A DNA stretch of 20,441 nt from positions 1-20,441 of the forward strand of contig CALNBV010000193.1 of the NCBI GenBank assembly GCA_937874515.1, given 5' to 3'. This document shows positions 13,805 through 20,441 of the stretch, piece after piece. A program made the translations under genes and the position numbers. The DNA comes from an uncultured Paenibacillaceae bacterium (lineage in GTDB: Bacteria; Bacillota; Bacilli; Aneurinibacillales; Aneurinibacillaceae). Positions within the stretch are counted from its first letter, which is position 1. Each line of letters begins with the position of its first letter. Below the pieces are notes generated by a model. That model had not been told where the DNA came from and made no database searches. It saw nothing but the letters and a program-made list of their open reading frames with translations.

Positions 13805-14491
13805 ATGAAGAAAAAAGCTGTTGTTGTTTTAAGTGGTGGGTTAGATAGTACCACCTGTATGGGAATTGCCAGAGCTGAAGGGTATGAACTTTATCCTCTC
13901 ACCTTTGATTATGGCCAACGGCACAATCGGGAAGTAGAGCAGGCCAAGAAAGTTGCTTCTTTCTTTGAAGTGCAAGACCATCGGGTGGTTTCTTTAAATT
14001 TTTTAAATCAAATTGGGGGCAGTGCCCTCACAGACCTTAATGTAGATGTACCTGTCAATCGTGATATTGATGATGAAATCCCCGTCACTTATGTTCCAGC
14101 CCGGAATTTAATTTTTCTATCTTTGGCTACGGCTTTTGCAGAAGTAGTAGGGGCTGAGGCAATTTTTATTGGGGTCAGTGCAGTGGATTTTAGCGGGTAC
14201 CCTGATTGCCGGCCTGAATTTATTGAATCCATGGAACAAACCATTCAACTGGCTACTAAAGTGGGGACAACAGGAAAAGGCATTCATGTGCTTACCCCTT
14301 TACTCCACTTAACAAAAAAGGAAACCATTGAAATAGGAATTAAACTGGGGGTTCCTTATGAGTTAACCACTTCCTGTTATCAGGGAGAAGAGGAAGCCTG
14401 CGGGGTATGTGATAGTTGTATTCTTCGCTTAAAAGGATTTGCAGAAGCAGGGGCAAAAGACCCTGTACCCTATAAAAAAGCTTCTATATAA
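13805..14491 (+). CDS. queC: 7-cyano-7-deazaguanine synthase QueC
   Basis: QueC uses ATP and ammonia to turn 7-carboxy-7-deazaguanine into preQ0. The 228-residue protein has the PP-loop SGGLDST (10-16), the family motif TFDYGQRH (33-40), VPARNLIF (97-104), and the zinc-binding cysteines C191, C199, C202 and C205 in the CYQG...CGVCDSC region. GAGGAG (to 13793) is 11 bases upstream of the ATG; a closer GGGG is only two bases away. The gene follows queE by 6 bases within the operon. Confidence 0.96.
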   Translation: MKKKAVVVLSGGLDSTTCMGIARAEGYELYPLTFDYGQRHNREVEQAKKVASFFEVQDHRVVSLNFLNQIGGSALTDLNVDVPVNRDIDDEIPVTYVPARNLIFLSLATAFAEVVGAEAIFIGVSAVDFSGYPDCRPEFIESMEQTIQLATKVGTTGKGIHVLTPLLHLTKKETIEIGIKLGVPYELTTSCYQGEEEACGVCDSCILRLKGFAEAGAKDPVPYKKASI

Positions 14492-14507
14492 AAAGGAGAA
14501 ATGAAAA

Positions 14508-14927
14508 ATGGCACACGTTGATCACAATTATGAAAGATATAATAAAATCCGCTTTGATACCCATGATGAATCTGCAATTATGGTGGATATTTTAGATACC
14601 ATTCCTTATGAATATGTAGGCAAAAAAACGGAAGTATCTTTGCCAACCAATGAGTTTACCTCAGTTTGCCCATGGTCAGGCCTTCCTGATTTTGCAGATA
14701 TTAAAATTATCTATGTACCTAATGAAAAGTTAATTGAAATGAAGTCATTGAAATTTTACCTGACAAGTTATCGTAATGTAGGGATTTATCAGGAGCATGC
14801 CACCAACCGTATTCTTAATGATCTAGTGAAAGTAGCAGACCCTATTTCCATGAAAGTGGTTGCCCTCTGGAATGCACGGGGTGGACTGGGGACGGAAGTT
14901 GTTGTAGAATACCGGAAAGAAGGATAA
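14508..14927 (+). CDS. queF: NADPH-dependent preQ0 reductase QueF
   Basis: QueF reduces the nitrile of preQ0 to the amine of preQ1, the product the riboswitch is expected to sense. At 139 residues this is the short, unimodular type. It has the catalytic Cys54 in FTSVCPWSGLPDFA with Asp61, and EMKSLKFYLTSYRN near 77-90, matching the QueF NADPH-binding motif with Met in place of the usual Ser. AAGGAG (14493-14498) is 9 bases before the ATG. An ATG at 14501 is out of frame. It is the last enzyme of the operon. Confidence 0.96.
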   Translation: MAHVDHNYERYNKIRFDTHDESAIMVDILDTIPYEYVGKKTEVSLPTNEFTSVCPWSGLPDFADIKIIYVPNEKLIEMKSLKFYLTSYRNVGIYQEHATNRILNDLVKVADPISMKVVALWNARGGLGTEVVVEYRKEG

Positions 14928-14933
14928 GGGGAA

Positions 14934-15149
14934 ATGTCCTTTTTCGAGATTAAATCTCTAATGGATGTAAAAGACTTGCTTCGCCATTTTGGAATGATTA
15001 TTTATACAGGGGATCCTGTAGGTGATTATGAAATGATGGAAGATGAGATTCGGGAATTATATCTTGAAAAAATCATTAATCTTGAACAATTTCAAGGTGC
15101 AATGACCGTCCTAAAGAAGGCAAAAAGCGCCTACCGTAAAGAAAAATAG
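14934..15149 (+). CDS. yqgQ: YqgQ family protein (DUF910)
   Basis: This 71-residue helical protein matches Bacillus YqgQ in length and pattern: DVKDLLRHFGMIIYTGDP, MMEDEIRELYLEKIIN, then QGAMTVLKKA. Its function is unknown; in Bacillus it sits beside a glucokinase gene, so its place at the end of a que operon is different. The start ATG 14934 lies two bases after GGGG in the junction TAAGGGGAAATG, identical to the queE-queC junction. An internal ATG at 14961 (MDVKDLL) is an alternative start with comparable homology. It is followed by a terminator. Confidence 0.85.
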   Translation: MSFFEIKSLMDVKDLLRHFGMIIYTGDPVGDYEMMEDEIRELYLEKIINLEQFQGAMTVLKKAKSAYRKEK

Positions 15150-15159
15150 CGTTAGACAG

Positions 15160-15183
15160 GGGCCTTTTTTAAGGCTCTTTTTT
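15160..15183 (+). terminator. Intrinsic terminator of the que-yqgQ operon
   Basis: GGGCCTT (15160-15166), loop TTTT, AAGGCTC (15171-15177), then T6. Seven base pairs with one G-U. Confidence 0.88.
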
Positions 15184-15217
15184 CTTTTCAAAAAAAAGGA
15201 AAAAAAACCTGCTACTC

Positions 15218-15247
15218 TTGTCCCTTATAAAACGTTAATATTATAGG
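15218..15247 (+). promoter_or_regulatory. Possible promoter of the penicillin-binding protein gene
   Basis: TTGTCC (15218-15223), 18 bases, TATAGG (15242-15247). Both boxes are imperfect and the region is AT-rich with other candidates. Confidence 0.35.
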
Positions 15248-15283
15248 TAGGTTGATGATTTATGAGAGAGGGGAAACCAACCA

Positions 15284-17728
15284 ATGTCTAAGTCAACATC
15301 AAAAAAACCGGGGCGTTTCCGTAAATGGGTCGTAAAAAAAATGACCTGGAAATTCTTCCTGTTAATATTAGGTTTGATTTTCTTGTTAAGTATTGGAGGA
15401 TGCTCCACCTTATATTTTGTAGGGGGGAACATGATTGATGAAGAGAAATTAAATGATGTCCAGGCTTCTGAATTAATAGGGATTGATGGTAAAACCATTG
15501 ATAAACTTGGGGGAATGAAACTTGAGAAAGTAACCATTGATAAAATTCCTCAGGTTGTTCAGGATGCCTTTGTTTCTACCGAGGATAAACGTTTTTATTC
15601 CCATAACGGGATCGATCCTATTGGGATTGCCCGGGCCATCTTCAAAGATATTATCTCTTTGAGTAAAGATGAAGGGGCAAGTACCATTACCCAGCAATTA
15701 GCCCGCAATATTTTCTTGCCTGACGAAGCACAAACCAAATCGGTTATGCGGAAAACGAAAGAAATGATGATTGCCCTGAATTTGGAACGGGATTATTCCA
15801 AAGAGCAAATTCTGGAGATGTACTTGAATCGCGGTTTTTACGCAGGCCATGGTGTGTTTGGTGTGGAAAAAGCGGCACAATATTATTTTGGAAAGCCCGT
15901 AGGGGAATTGTCTTTAGCTGAAGCGGCGTCACTGGCAGCCATTCCTAAAGCGCCAACCTATTATGCGCCAACCTATTATGAAGATAAAAAAGAGTTTGAT
16001 GAAAAAAACAAAAAGCCTCTTGACCGCAGAAACCTCGTTCTTTCAATAATGTATGAAAACGGAAAGATTTCCAAAGAACAAATGGAAGCAGCGCAAAAGG
16101 AACCTTTAGTGGTTAAAAAACCCGTGGAAAGTGAACGGGCAACCTACCAGGCGTATATTGATTATGTTGTAGATGAAGCGGAAGAGAAGTTAGGGATTCC
16201 TGAAGAGCAGCTCTATAGCGGAGGCTATAAAATCTATACCTATTTAGATCAAAACGCCCAGGTTGCTGCCTACGAAAAATTTCAAAATGATGCGAACTTC
16301 CCTGTAAATCCTACAGGAAGTAAGGATAAACCAATACAGGGAGCTATGGTCATTCTTGAAGCGAAAACTGGAGGCATTACAGCAATGGTTGGTCGGCGGG
16401 ATTATCAAGCCAAGGGTTGGAATTTGGCTACTAACGGTTATTTCCAACCAGGGTCTTCTATAAAACCTTTAGTGGATTATGCCCCTGCTCTAGAAAAAGG
16501 GTGGACACCCAGCACCCTTGTGCAGGATATTGATAAAGACTACGGTGGGTATAAACCCCATAACTATAATGGGGGAGCGCCTAGAGGGCCAATCCCCATG
16601 TCTGAAGCCTTAAAACATTCACTTAATCTCTCTGCTGTATGGACGTTAAATGAGATTGGGATGAATTATGGAATTAGCTATTTAGAGAAATTCGGCATTG
16701 AAGTAAAAGATGTTAACCGTAGTTTACCTATTGCTCTGGGAACTCAGGAAAGTAATCCCCTGCATATGGCCCAGGCTTATTCTGCTTTTGCCAATAATGG
16801 GATTATGATCGAAGCCCATGCCATTAAAAAAATAACCACCCATGATGACCGGTTGCTTGTCCCAGAACAGAAGAAAGAAACACAGGTCATTACTCCTCAA
16901 ACCGCTTATTACATGACAGAAATGTTGAAAGGCGTTGTTCGTGGGGGTACGGGTACAGCTGCTGCTCTCGGTTCCCATCCTGTTGCGGGTAAAACAGGGA
17001 CAACTGAATTTACAAAGGTAAGAAGCGGAAACAAGGATGCCTGGTTTGTTGGTTACACTCCTGAATATGTGGCAGCGATTTGGATGGGTTATGAAATAAC
17101 GAATATCAATCACTATATCAAGGATACAGGTGGCGGTAAGCCTGCGAAAATGTTTAACCTGGTTATGACCGAGGCGATGAAAGGAAAACCGGTGAAACAA
17201 TTCGCGAAACCCGATGGAGTGAAAGACATTGAACCGCCAGTTACTCTGCCAAGCATTACGGATTTATCTGCAACAGTAGTAAAGGAAAAGAATAAGTTAA
17301 AGGTAAAGATTGCCTGGACTGGGGCTAACAATGGAGCAATTTCCTACAAACTTTATCGTTTCCAGGTAACAACATATAATAAACAACTTATTGCAGATGG
17401 AACAGGTACTGTTTATATGGATGACTATCAGGCTGGCTCATTCTATTCCTATGTTGTCGTCCCCTATAATAATCAGACGAAACAGGAAGGTAATATGTCC
17501 AATATTGCAACCACCCAGGTTCCAATAGATATTAATAATCCTGATGGTGGACAGAATTCAGGAGGCAATATCATATGGCCTGGCACTGGAAACAACAATG
17601 GAAACAATAATGACGGAAATGGAAACAATAACGGAAATGGAAATAACAATAACACTGGCAATGTCAATGATACTGGCAATGGGAATGATGGAAATAGAAC
17701 AATCCCTCCTATTAAAAAAGAGGAATAA
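15284..17728 (+). CDS. Class A penicillin-binding protein (bifunctional transglycosylase/transpeptidase), PBP1A type
   Basis: It polymerises lipid II and crosslinks peptidoglycan outside the membrane. The 814-residue layout is: basic cytoplasmic N-terminus, one TM helix (about 22-46); GT51 domain with catalytic Glu100 in STEDKRFYSHNG, GASTITQQLARN (131-142) and the LEMYLN motif; transpeptidase with SxxK at Ser391 (GSSIK), SLN at 446-448 and KTGT at 570-573; an Fn3-like domain at about 655-750; and an Asn/Gly-rich tail (about 753-805) ending in KKEE. The tail and Fn3 resemble Bacillus PonA. GAGGGG (15268-15273) is 10 bases before the ATG. All catalytic residues are present. It is monocistronic. 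Confidence 0.96.
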   Translation: MSKSTSKKPGRFRKWVVKKMTWKFFLLILGLIFLLSIGGCSTLYFVGGNMIDEEKLNDVQASELIGIDGKTIDKLGGMKLEKVTIDKIPQVVQDAFVSTEDKRFYSHNGIDPIGIARAIFKDIISLSKDEGASTITQQLARNIFLPDEAQTKSVMRKTKEMMIALNLERDYSKEQILEMYLNRGFYAGHGVFGVEKAAQYYFGKPVGELSLAEAASLAAIPKAPTYYAPTYYEDKKEFDEKNKKPLDRRNLVLSIMYENGKISKEQMEAAQKEPLVVKKPVESERATYQAYIDYVVDEAEEKLGIPEEQLYSGGYKIYTYLDQNAQVAAYEKFQNDANFPVNPTGSKDKPIQGAMVILEAKTGGITAMVGRRDYQAKGWNLATNGYFQPGSSIKPLVDYAPALEKGWTPSTLVQDIDKDYGGYKPHNYNGGAPRGPIPMSEALKHSLNLSAVWTLNEIGMNYGISYLEKFGIEVKDVNRSLPIALGTQESNPLHMAQAYSAFANNGIMIEAHAIKKITTHDDRLLVPEQKKETQVITPQTAYYMTEMLKGVVRGGTGTAAALGSHPVAGKTGTTEFTKVRSGNKDAWFVGYTPEYVAAIWMGYEITNINHYIKDTGGGKPAKMFNLVMTEAMKGKPVKQFAKPDGVKDIEPPVTLPSITDLSATVVKEKNKLKVKIAWTGANNGAISYKLYRFQVTTYNKQLIADGTGTVYMDDYQAGSFYSYVVVPYNNQTKQEGNMSNIATTQVPIDINNPDGGQNSGGNIIWPGTGNNNGNNNDGNGNNNGNGNNNNTGNVNDTGNGNDGNRTIPPIKKEE
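15950..15979 (+). repeat. Perfect 15-bp tandem duplication in the PBP gene
   Basis: GCGCCAACCTATTAT occurs twice in direct succession (15950-15964 and 15965-15979), encoding APTYY-APTYY at residues 223-232 of the transglycosylase domain, where relatives usually have a single copy-like segment. The absence of any silent differences suggests a recent duplication. Confidence 0.95.
17588..17696 (+). repeat. Low-complexity Asn/Gly repeat encoding the PBP tail
   Basis: Imperfect repeats of GGAAACAATAA and GGAAAT with variants run through the 3' end of the PBP gene and encode the NNGN-type tail. Such tails are probably disordered in the wall and vary in length between strains. Confidence 0.85.
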
Positions 17729-17768
17729 CCATTTTTAAATAGAACATTATTTATATAGATTTAATTTC

Positions 17769-17777
17769 TGTTATAAT
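17769..17777 (+). promoter_or_regulatory. Extended -10 promoter before the small unknown gene
   Basis: TGTTATAAT contains a perfect TATAAT (17772-17777) with the upstream TGn of an extended -10. The -35 region is AT-rich with no clear TTGACA. Confidence 0.6.
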
Positions 17778-17808
17778 AAGAAAAAGAGAGGGAATAGGAG
17801 GGTTTCTT

Positions 17809-18156
17809 GTGAACACCAACCAAAGTTTAACTCAGTTCTTTGAAGAACAGTTACAGCAAGCGAAGGTTCTTTTTGAAAGAGCGCTTGATTGCAAACATAC
17901 CGAGTTTGACGACCTCTATCCATACATGAATGAACAACCACAGTTTTTCTGGTATAAACGGTATGTTGCATGGCAAGAACTATTAACGGTTGTAAGGTTA
18001 GCAAGCGACCTGAAAATTGATTGGCAACCTGTCTTTTCTCCAACGCAGATGAGTTTATTAACAAAAAGGTCCTTGAAGCGAAAGTTCTTGATCTCTGGTA
18101 TGAAAATGAGAAACAAGAAAAAGTGGAAGAGGAAGTTAGTGCAGATGACTAGCTAG
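17809..18156 (+). CDS. Small unknown protein, probably frameshifted near its 3' end
   Basis: No family is recognised. The GTG at 17809 has AGGAGGG (17796-17802) 6 bases upstream. The first ~75 residues look like a real soluble protein (acidic helix, then FFWYKRYVAWQELLTVVRLA). After DWQPVFS the reading becomes very basic (RSLKRKFLISGMKMRNKKK). The -1 frame instead reads NADEFINKKVLEAKVLDLW then YENEKQEKVEEEVSADD, an acidic helix ending in TAG at 18150-18152. One extra T in the TTTT run at 18034-18037 would join the two into a ~114-residue protein. So this is either a sequencing or assembly slip, a real mutation, or a frameshift product. It has its own promoter and terminator. Confidence 0.7.
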   Translation: MNTNQSLTQFFEEQLQQAKVLFERALDCKHTEFDDLYPYMNEQPQFFWYKRYVAWQELLTVVRLASDLKIDWQPVFSPTQMSLLTKRSLKRKFLISGMKMRNKKKWKRKLVQMTS

Positions 18157-18172
18157 AATGACATAAACACAG

Positions 18173-18205
18173 GGGAGGGAGCGAGTAAGAGGCTCCCTCT
18201 CTTTT
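18173..18205 (+). terminator. Intrinsic terminator after the small unknown gene
   Basis: GAGGGAGC (18175-18182) pairs with GCTCCCTC (18192-18199), extendable by two pairs, loop of nine bases, then TCTTTT. The T-tract is short. Confidence 0.65.
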
Positions 18206-18231
18206 CACGTCTAAGGGAAAGTAGGAGATAT

Positions 18232-19575
18232 ATGAATCTGCCACAGGAATTTACACAACGAATGATGCACATGCTTGGAAAAGAGGCACCTGCTTTTTTT
18301 GCTTCTTATGAACAAGAAAAGTTCCAGGGATTACGGGTCAATACCTTAAAAGTAATGCCTGAGAAATTCATACATATGGTGGATTGGGAACTGGAACCTG
18401 TCCCATGGGCTACGGGGGGATTTTATTATCCTGGGACCATTCGCCCGGCAAAACATCCTTTTTATCATGCAGGGCTGTATTACATACAAGAGCCCAGTGC
18501 CATGTCCCCTGCTGAAGTGTTAAGTCCTCAACCCGGGGATAAAGTCCTGGATTTGTGTGCCGCCCCCGGGGGGAAAACCACCCAATTGGCAGGGTTTATG
18601 AAAGGGAAGGGGATCCTTGTTGCCAATGATAATAACCCACAGCGAATTAAAGCACTGGTTAAAAATATAGAACGGTATGGCATCACCAATGCCATTGTCA
18701 CCAATGAAACTCCTGATCGATTGGCTAAAATCTTCACAGGGTATTTTGATAAAATCCTTGTGGATGCCCCCTGTTCCGGGGAAGGGATGTTTGGTAAAGA
18801 ACCGGATATTGTAAAAGATTGGAGTGAAGGCTACATCCAAACCTGTTGTAGCATGCAAAGGGATATCTTAGAAGATGCAGCCCGTATGCTTCGTCCTGGC
18901 GGGAAATTGGTGTACTCCACCTGTACTTTTGCTACGGAAGAAGATGAGCAACAAATAGAGAGATTTCTCAGGGAGCATCCTGAATTTGAACTCCTGACCA
19001 TTCCTTCTTATCCCGGTTGGGTTGGTGGCCGTTTATGGCCCCATCGCATTAAAGGGGAAGGGCATTTTTTAGCTTTACTGCAAAAAAAAGAGGAAGTAGA
19101 TCAAATAGAACATCACATAGAACCAGGCTTCCTGAAAAAAGATAAAGTTCCTGAAGAGTTTACCCAATTTATCAATGATGTTTTGCCAACATGGAACAAT
19201 AGGTTTCAGGATGATACGTACCTGACTTTTCATGAAGACCGGGTATTTTTGACTTCCCTTAGCCTGCCATCCTTAAAGGGATTGCGCATTGCCCGGCAAG
19301 GGTGGTTGTTAGGAACCTTAAAAAAGAATCGTTTCGAACCTTCTCAGGCATTGGCCATTGGAGTTACCCGGGAAATGGCAGCAAATGTAGTGGATTTTGC
19401 CACAGGGGAAGAAGATGTCCTTCGCTATTTACGGGGAGAGACCATTATGAGAGAAAGCAAAAAAGGATGGCAACTGGTGTGTGTGGATGGTTTTCCTCTT
19501 GGTTGGGCGAAAGGGGCGGTCACCATGATTAAAAATATGTATCCCCAGGGCTGGCGTTGGATGGATGGACAATAG
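18232..19575 (+). CDS. rsmF: rRNA (cytosine-C5-)-methyltransferase, RsmF/NOL1-NOP2-Sun family
   Basis: A SAM-dependent RNA m5C methyltransferase of 447 residues. The core shows DLCAAPGGKTTQLA (107-120), the SAM ribose-binding region ANDNNPQR (131-138), VDAPCSGEGMFGKEP with Cys181, and YSTCTFATEEDE with the nucleophile Cys231, so both catalytic cysteines are present. The C-terminal third carries the RsmF-type extra domain and a PUA-like segment ending GWRWMDGQ, which distinguishes it from RsmB. The likely target is 16S rRNA; the exact base is not determinable here. AGGAG (18223-18227) is only 4 bases before the ATG. It overlaps nothing; the pseudouridine synthase follows 17 bases on, so the two are an rRNA-modification operon. 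Confidence 0.92.
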   Translation: MNLPQEFTQRMMHMLGKEAPAFFASYEQEKFQGLRVNTLKVMPEKFIHMVDWELEPVPWATGGFYYPGTIRPAKHPFYHAGLYYIQEPSAMSPAEVLSPQPGDKVLDLCAAPGGKTTQLAGFMKGKGILVANDNNPQRIKALVKNIERYGITNAIVTNETPDRLAKIFTGYFDKILVDAPCSGEGMFGKEPDIVKDWSEGYIQTCCSMQRDILEDAARMLRPGGKLVYSTCTFATEEDEQQIERFLREHPEFELLTIPSYPGWVGGRLWPHRIKGEGHFLALLQKKEEVDQIEHHIEPGFLKKDKVPEEFTQFINDVLPTWNNRFQDDTYLTFHEDRVFLTSLSLPSLKGLRIARQGWLLGTLKKNRFEPSQALAIGVTREMAANVVDFATGEEDVLRYLRGETIMRESKKGWQLVCVDGFPLGWAKGAVTMIKNMYPQGWRWMDGQ

Positions 19576-19592
19576 AAAGGAAGCAAAAAAAC

Positions 19593-20303
19593 ATGAGATT
19601 GGATAAACTTCTTGCCAATTTAGGATATGGCTCAAGAAAAGAAATTAAGAAGATGTGCCGGGACGGCAGCGTGAAAGTAGATGGAGTCATTGTGAAAGAT
19701 AGCAGTGCCCATGTGGATCCGGTCAATCAGGAAGTTGAGATTTTAGGAAATGTTGTGGTGTATCGGGAATTTGTTTATTTAATGATGAACAAGCCTGATG
19801 GTGTTATTTCGGCAACGGAAGATTTAACCCAGGAAACGGTAATTGATTTATTGGATCCCGAATTTTACCCCTTTGAGTTATTTCCTGTTGGCCGGTTAGA
19901 CAAAGATACAGAAGGGCTATTGTTGTTGACCAATGATGGAAAATTAGCACATGATTTGTTATCACCGAAAAAACATGTTCCAAAAAGATACTTCGCTGTT
20001 ATTGATGGGGTAGTGAATGAGAAAGATGTGGAGGCTTTTGCTAAAGGGGTTACCCTGGATGATGGATACAAAACCTTGCCAGCCCAATTAGAGATTCTCG
20101 TTCAAGGTGAAGAATCTGAAATAGAAATTGTGATTCATGAGGGAAAATATCATCAAATTAAGCGGATGTTTGAAGCGAGAAATAAAAAAGTAACCTTTTT
20201 AAAACGACTCTCTATGGGCCCACTGGTCCTTGATGAAGATTTAGAGCTGGGGGAATATCGAGAGTTAACAGAAGAAGAATTGGAATCCCTTAAGGGAAAT
20301 TGA
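19593..20303 (+). CDS. rsuA: 16S rRNA pseudouridine synthase RsuA
   Basis: This 236-residue enzyme isomerises a uridine of 16S rRNA (U516 in E. coli). It has an N-terminal S4 RNA-binding domain (MRLDKLLANLGYGSRKEI onward), then the catalytic domain with Asp103 in PVGRLDKDTEGLL, and RsuA-type features FAKGVTLDDG, EGKYHQIKRMF and GEYRELTEEE that fit RsuA better than RluB. An in-frame ATG at 19557 would overlap the methyltransferase gene. The ATG at 19593 is chosen because MRLDKLL is the canonical start and AAAGGA (19576-19581) is 11 bases upstream. It is co-transcribed with rsmF. Confidence 0.93.
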   Translation: MRLDKLLANLGYGSRKEIKKMCRDGSVKVDGVIVKDSSAHVDPVNQEVEILGNVVVYREFVYLMMNKPDGVISATEDLTQETVIDLLDPEFYPFELFPVGRLDKDTEGLLLLTNDGKLAHDLLSPKKHVPKRYFAVIDGVVNEKDVEAFAKGVTLDDGYKTLPAQLEILVQGEESEIEIVIHEGKYHQIKRMFEARNKKVTFLKRLSMGPLVLDEDLELGEYRELTEEELESLKGN

Positions 20304-20329
20304 AATAAATTGTACCTCTATTTTATAAT
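20300..20329 (+). promoter_or_regulatory. Strong sigma-A promoter at the right edge
   Basis: TTGAAA (20300-20305), 18 bases, perfect TATAAT (20324-20329). It begins at the last codon of rsuA and would start a transcript near 20336 for a gene beyond the window. Confidence 0.75.
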
Positions 20330-20330
20330 A

Positions 20331-20441
20331 AGACCGTAAGGTCAAATGGTTGAGATGCTAATGAATCAAATCAGTTGCCTTTTTGCGAGCCGATACGAGG
20401 GAAACTGAAAGAAGGGCGAAAAAAGCCTTCAACAGTCTCAC
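20331..20441 (+). other. Structured 5' leader, identity unknown, cut by window end
   Basis: Downstream of the promoter no ORF opens in the visible ~105 bases, but several complementary segments exist: GACC-GTAA-GGTC (20332-20343), GCCTTTTT with AGAAGGGC, GAAGGGC-GAAAAAA-GCCTTC with an outer ACTG/CAGT near 20405-20435, and TGAGA with TCTCA. It looks like the 5' part of a cis-regulatory RNA. I could not match it to TPP, SAM, lysine, cobalamin, M-box, glycine, c-di-GMP or T-box consensus features. Confidence 0.4.

Noticed and set aside
15262..15291. Nine-codon ORF overlapping the PBP start
   Set aside because: It has no good ribosome site and overlaps the PBP gene's own Shine-Dalgarno, so it is likely chance.
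17588..17696. CRISPR-like or regulatory repeat array
   Set aside because: It is in-frame low-complexity coding sequence for the Asn/Gly tail of the PBP, with no spacers.
20331..20441. Lysine riboswitch at the right edge
   Set aside because: Some words look similar (GAGATGC, CTGAAAG), but the conserved AGAGG, AGTA and GGAG core elements are missing.

Overview
The window reads as a low-to-moderate GC Gram-positive chromosome (Bacillota, most likely Bacillales). The support is purine-rich Shine-Dalgarno sites, TTG and GTG starts, Bacillus-type thiazole synthesis genes (tenI-thiO-thiS-thiG), a YqgQ-family protein, a class A penicillin-binding protein with an Fn3 domain and Asn/Gly-rich tail, and abundant riboswitches with intrinsic terminators. 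I cannot fix the genus from sequence alone. No mobile elements, tRNA or rRNA genes, or CRISPR arrays were seen.

Layout. 1-2819 (minus strand): a thiamin thiazole operon tenI-thiO-thiS-thiG (thiG cut by the window edge) under a TPP riboswitch with its own terminator. 2991-4313 (+): a DEAD-box RNA helicase. 4310-5297 (+): a yybP-ykoY manganese riboswitch controlling a TerC/YjbE-family membrane protein. 5318-7958 (+): ferrous iron uptake, feoA and a feoB encoded as two overlapping ORFs (GTPase half and membrane half), followed by a coupled 23-codon hydrophobic micro-ORF. 8071-9187 (+): an AI-2E-family transporter. 9256-9900 (+): an unknown four-helix membrane protein. 9899-11433 (minus): an alpha/beta hydrolase and a class I methyltransferase, probably co-transcribed. 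11688-12479 (+): an inositol monophosphatase-family phosphatase. 12463-15183 (+): a preQ1 biosynthesis operon queD-queE-queC-queF plus yqgQ, behind a good sigma-A promoter and a compact pseudoknot that I interpret as a preQ1 class I riboswitch. 15284-17728 (+): a bifunctional penicillin-binding protein. 17809-18156 (+): a small unknown gene that looks frameshifted. 18232-20303 (+): two rRNA modification enzymes (RsmF-type m5C methyltransferase and RsuA pseudouridine synthase). The last ~140 bases hold a strong promoter and a structured leader that runs out of the window.

The common theme is RNA-level control of cofactor and metal genes. TPP, Mn2+ and (inferred) preQ1 leaders each show explicit mutually exclusive pairings with their terminators. 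No clearly new defence or mobile system is present. The most interesting items are the two-piece FeoB with its micro-ORF, the divergent preQ1 pseudoknot, dyads in the feo leader, the folded leader of the phosphatase gene, the frameshifted small gene, and the unidentified leader at the right edge.
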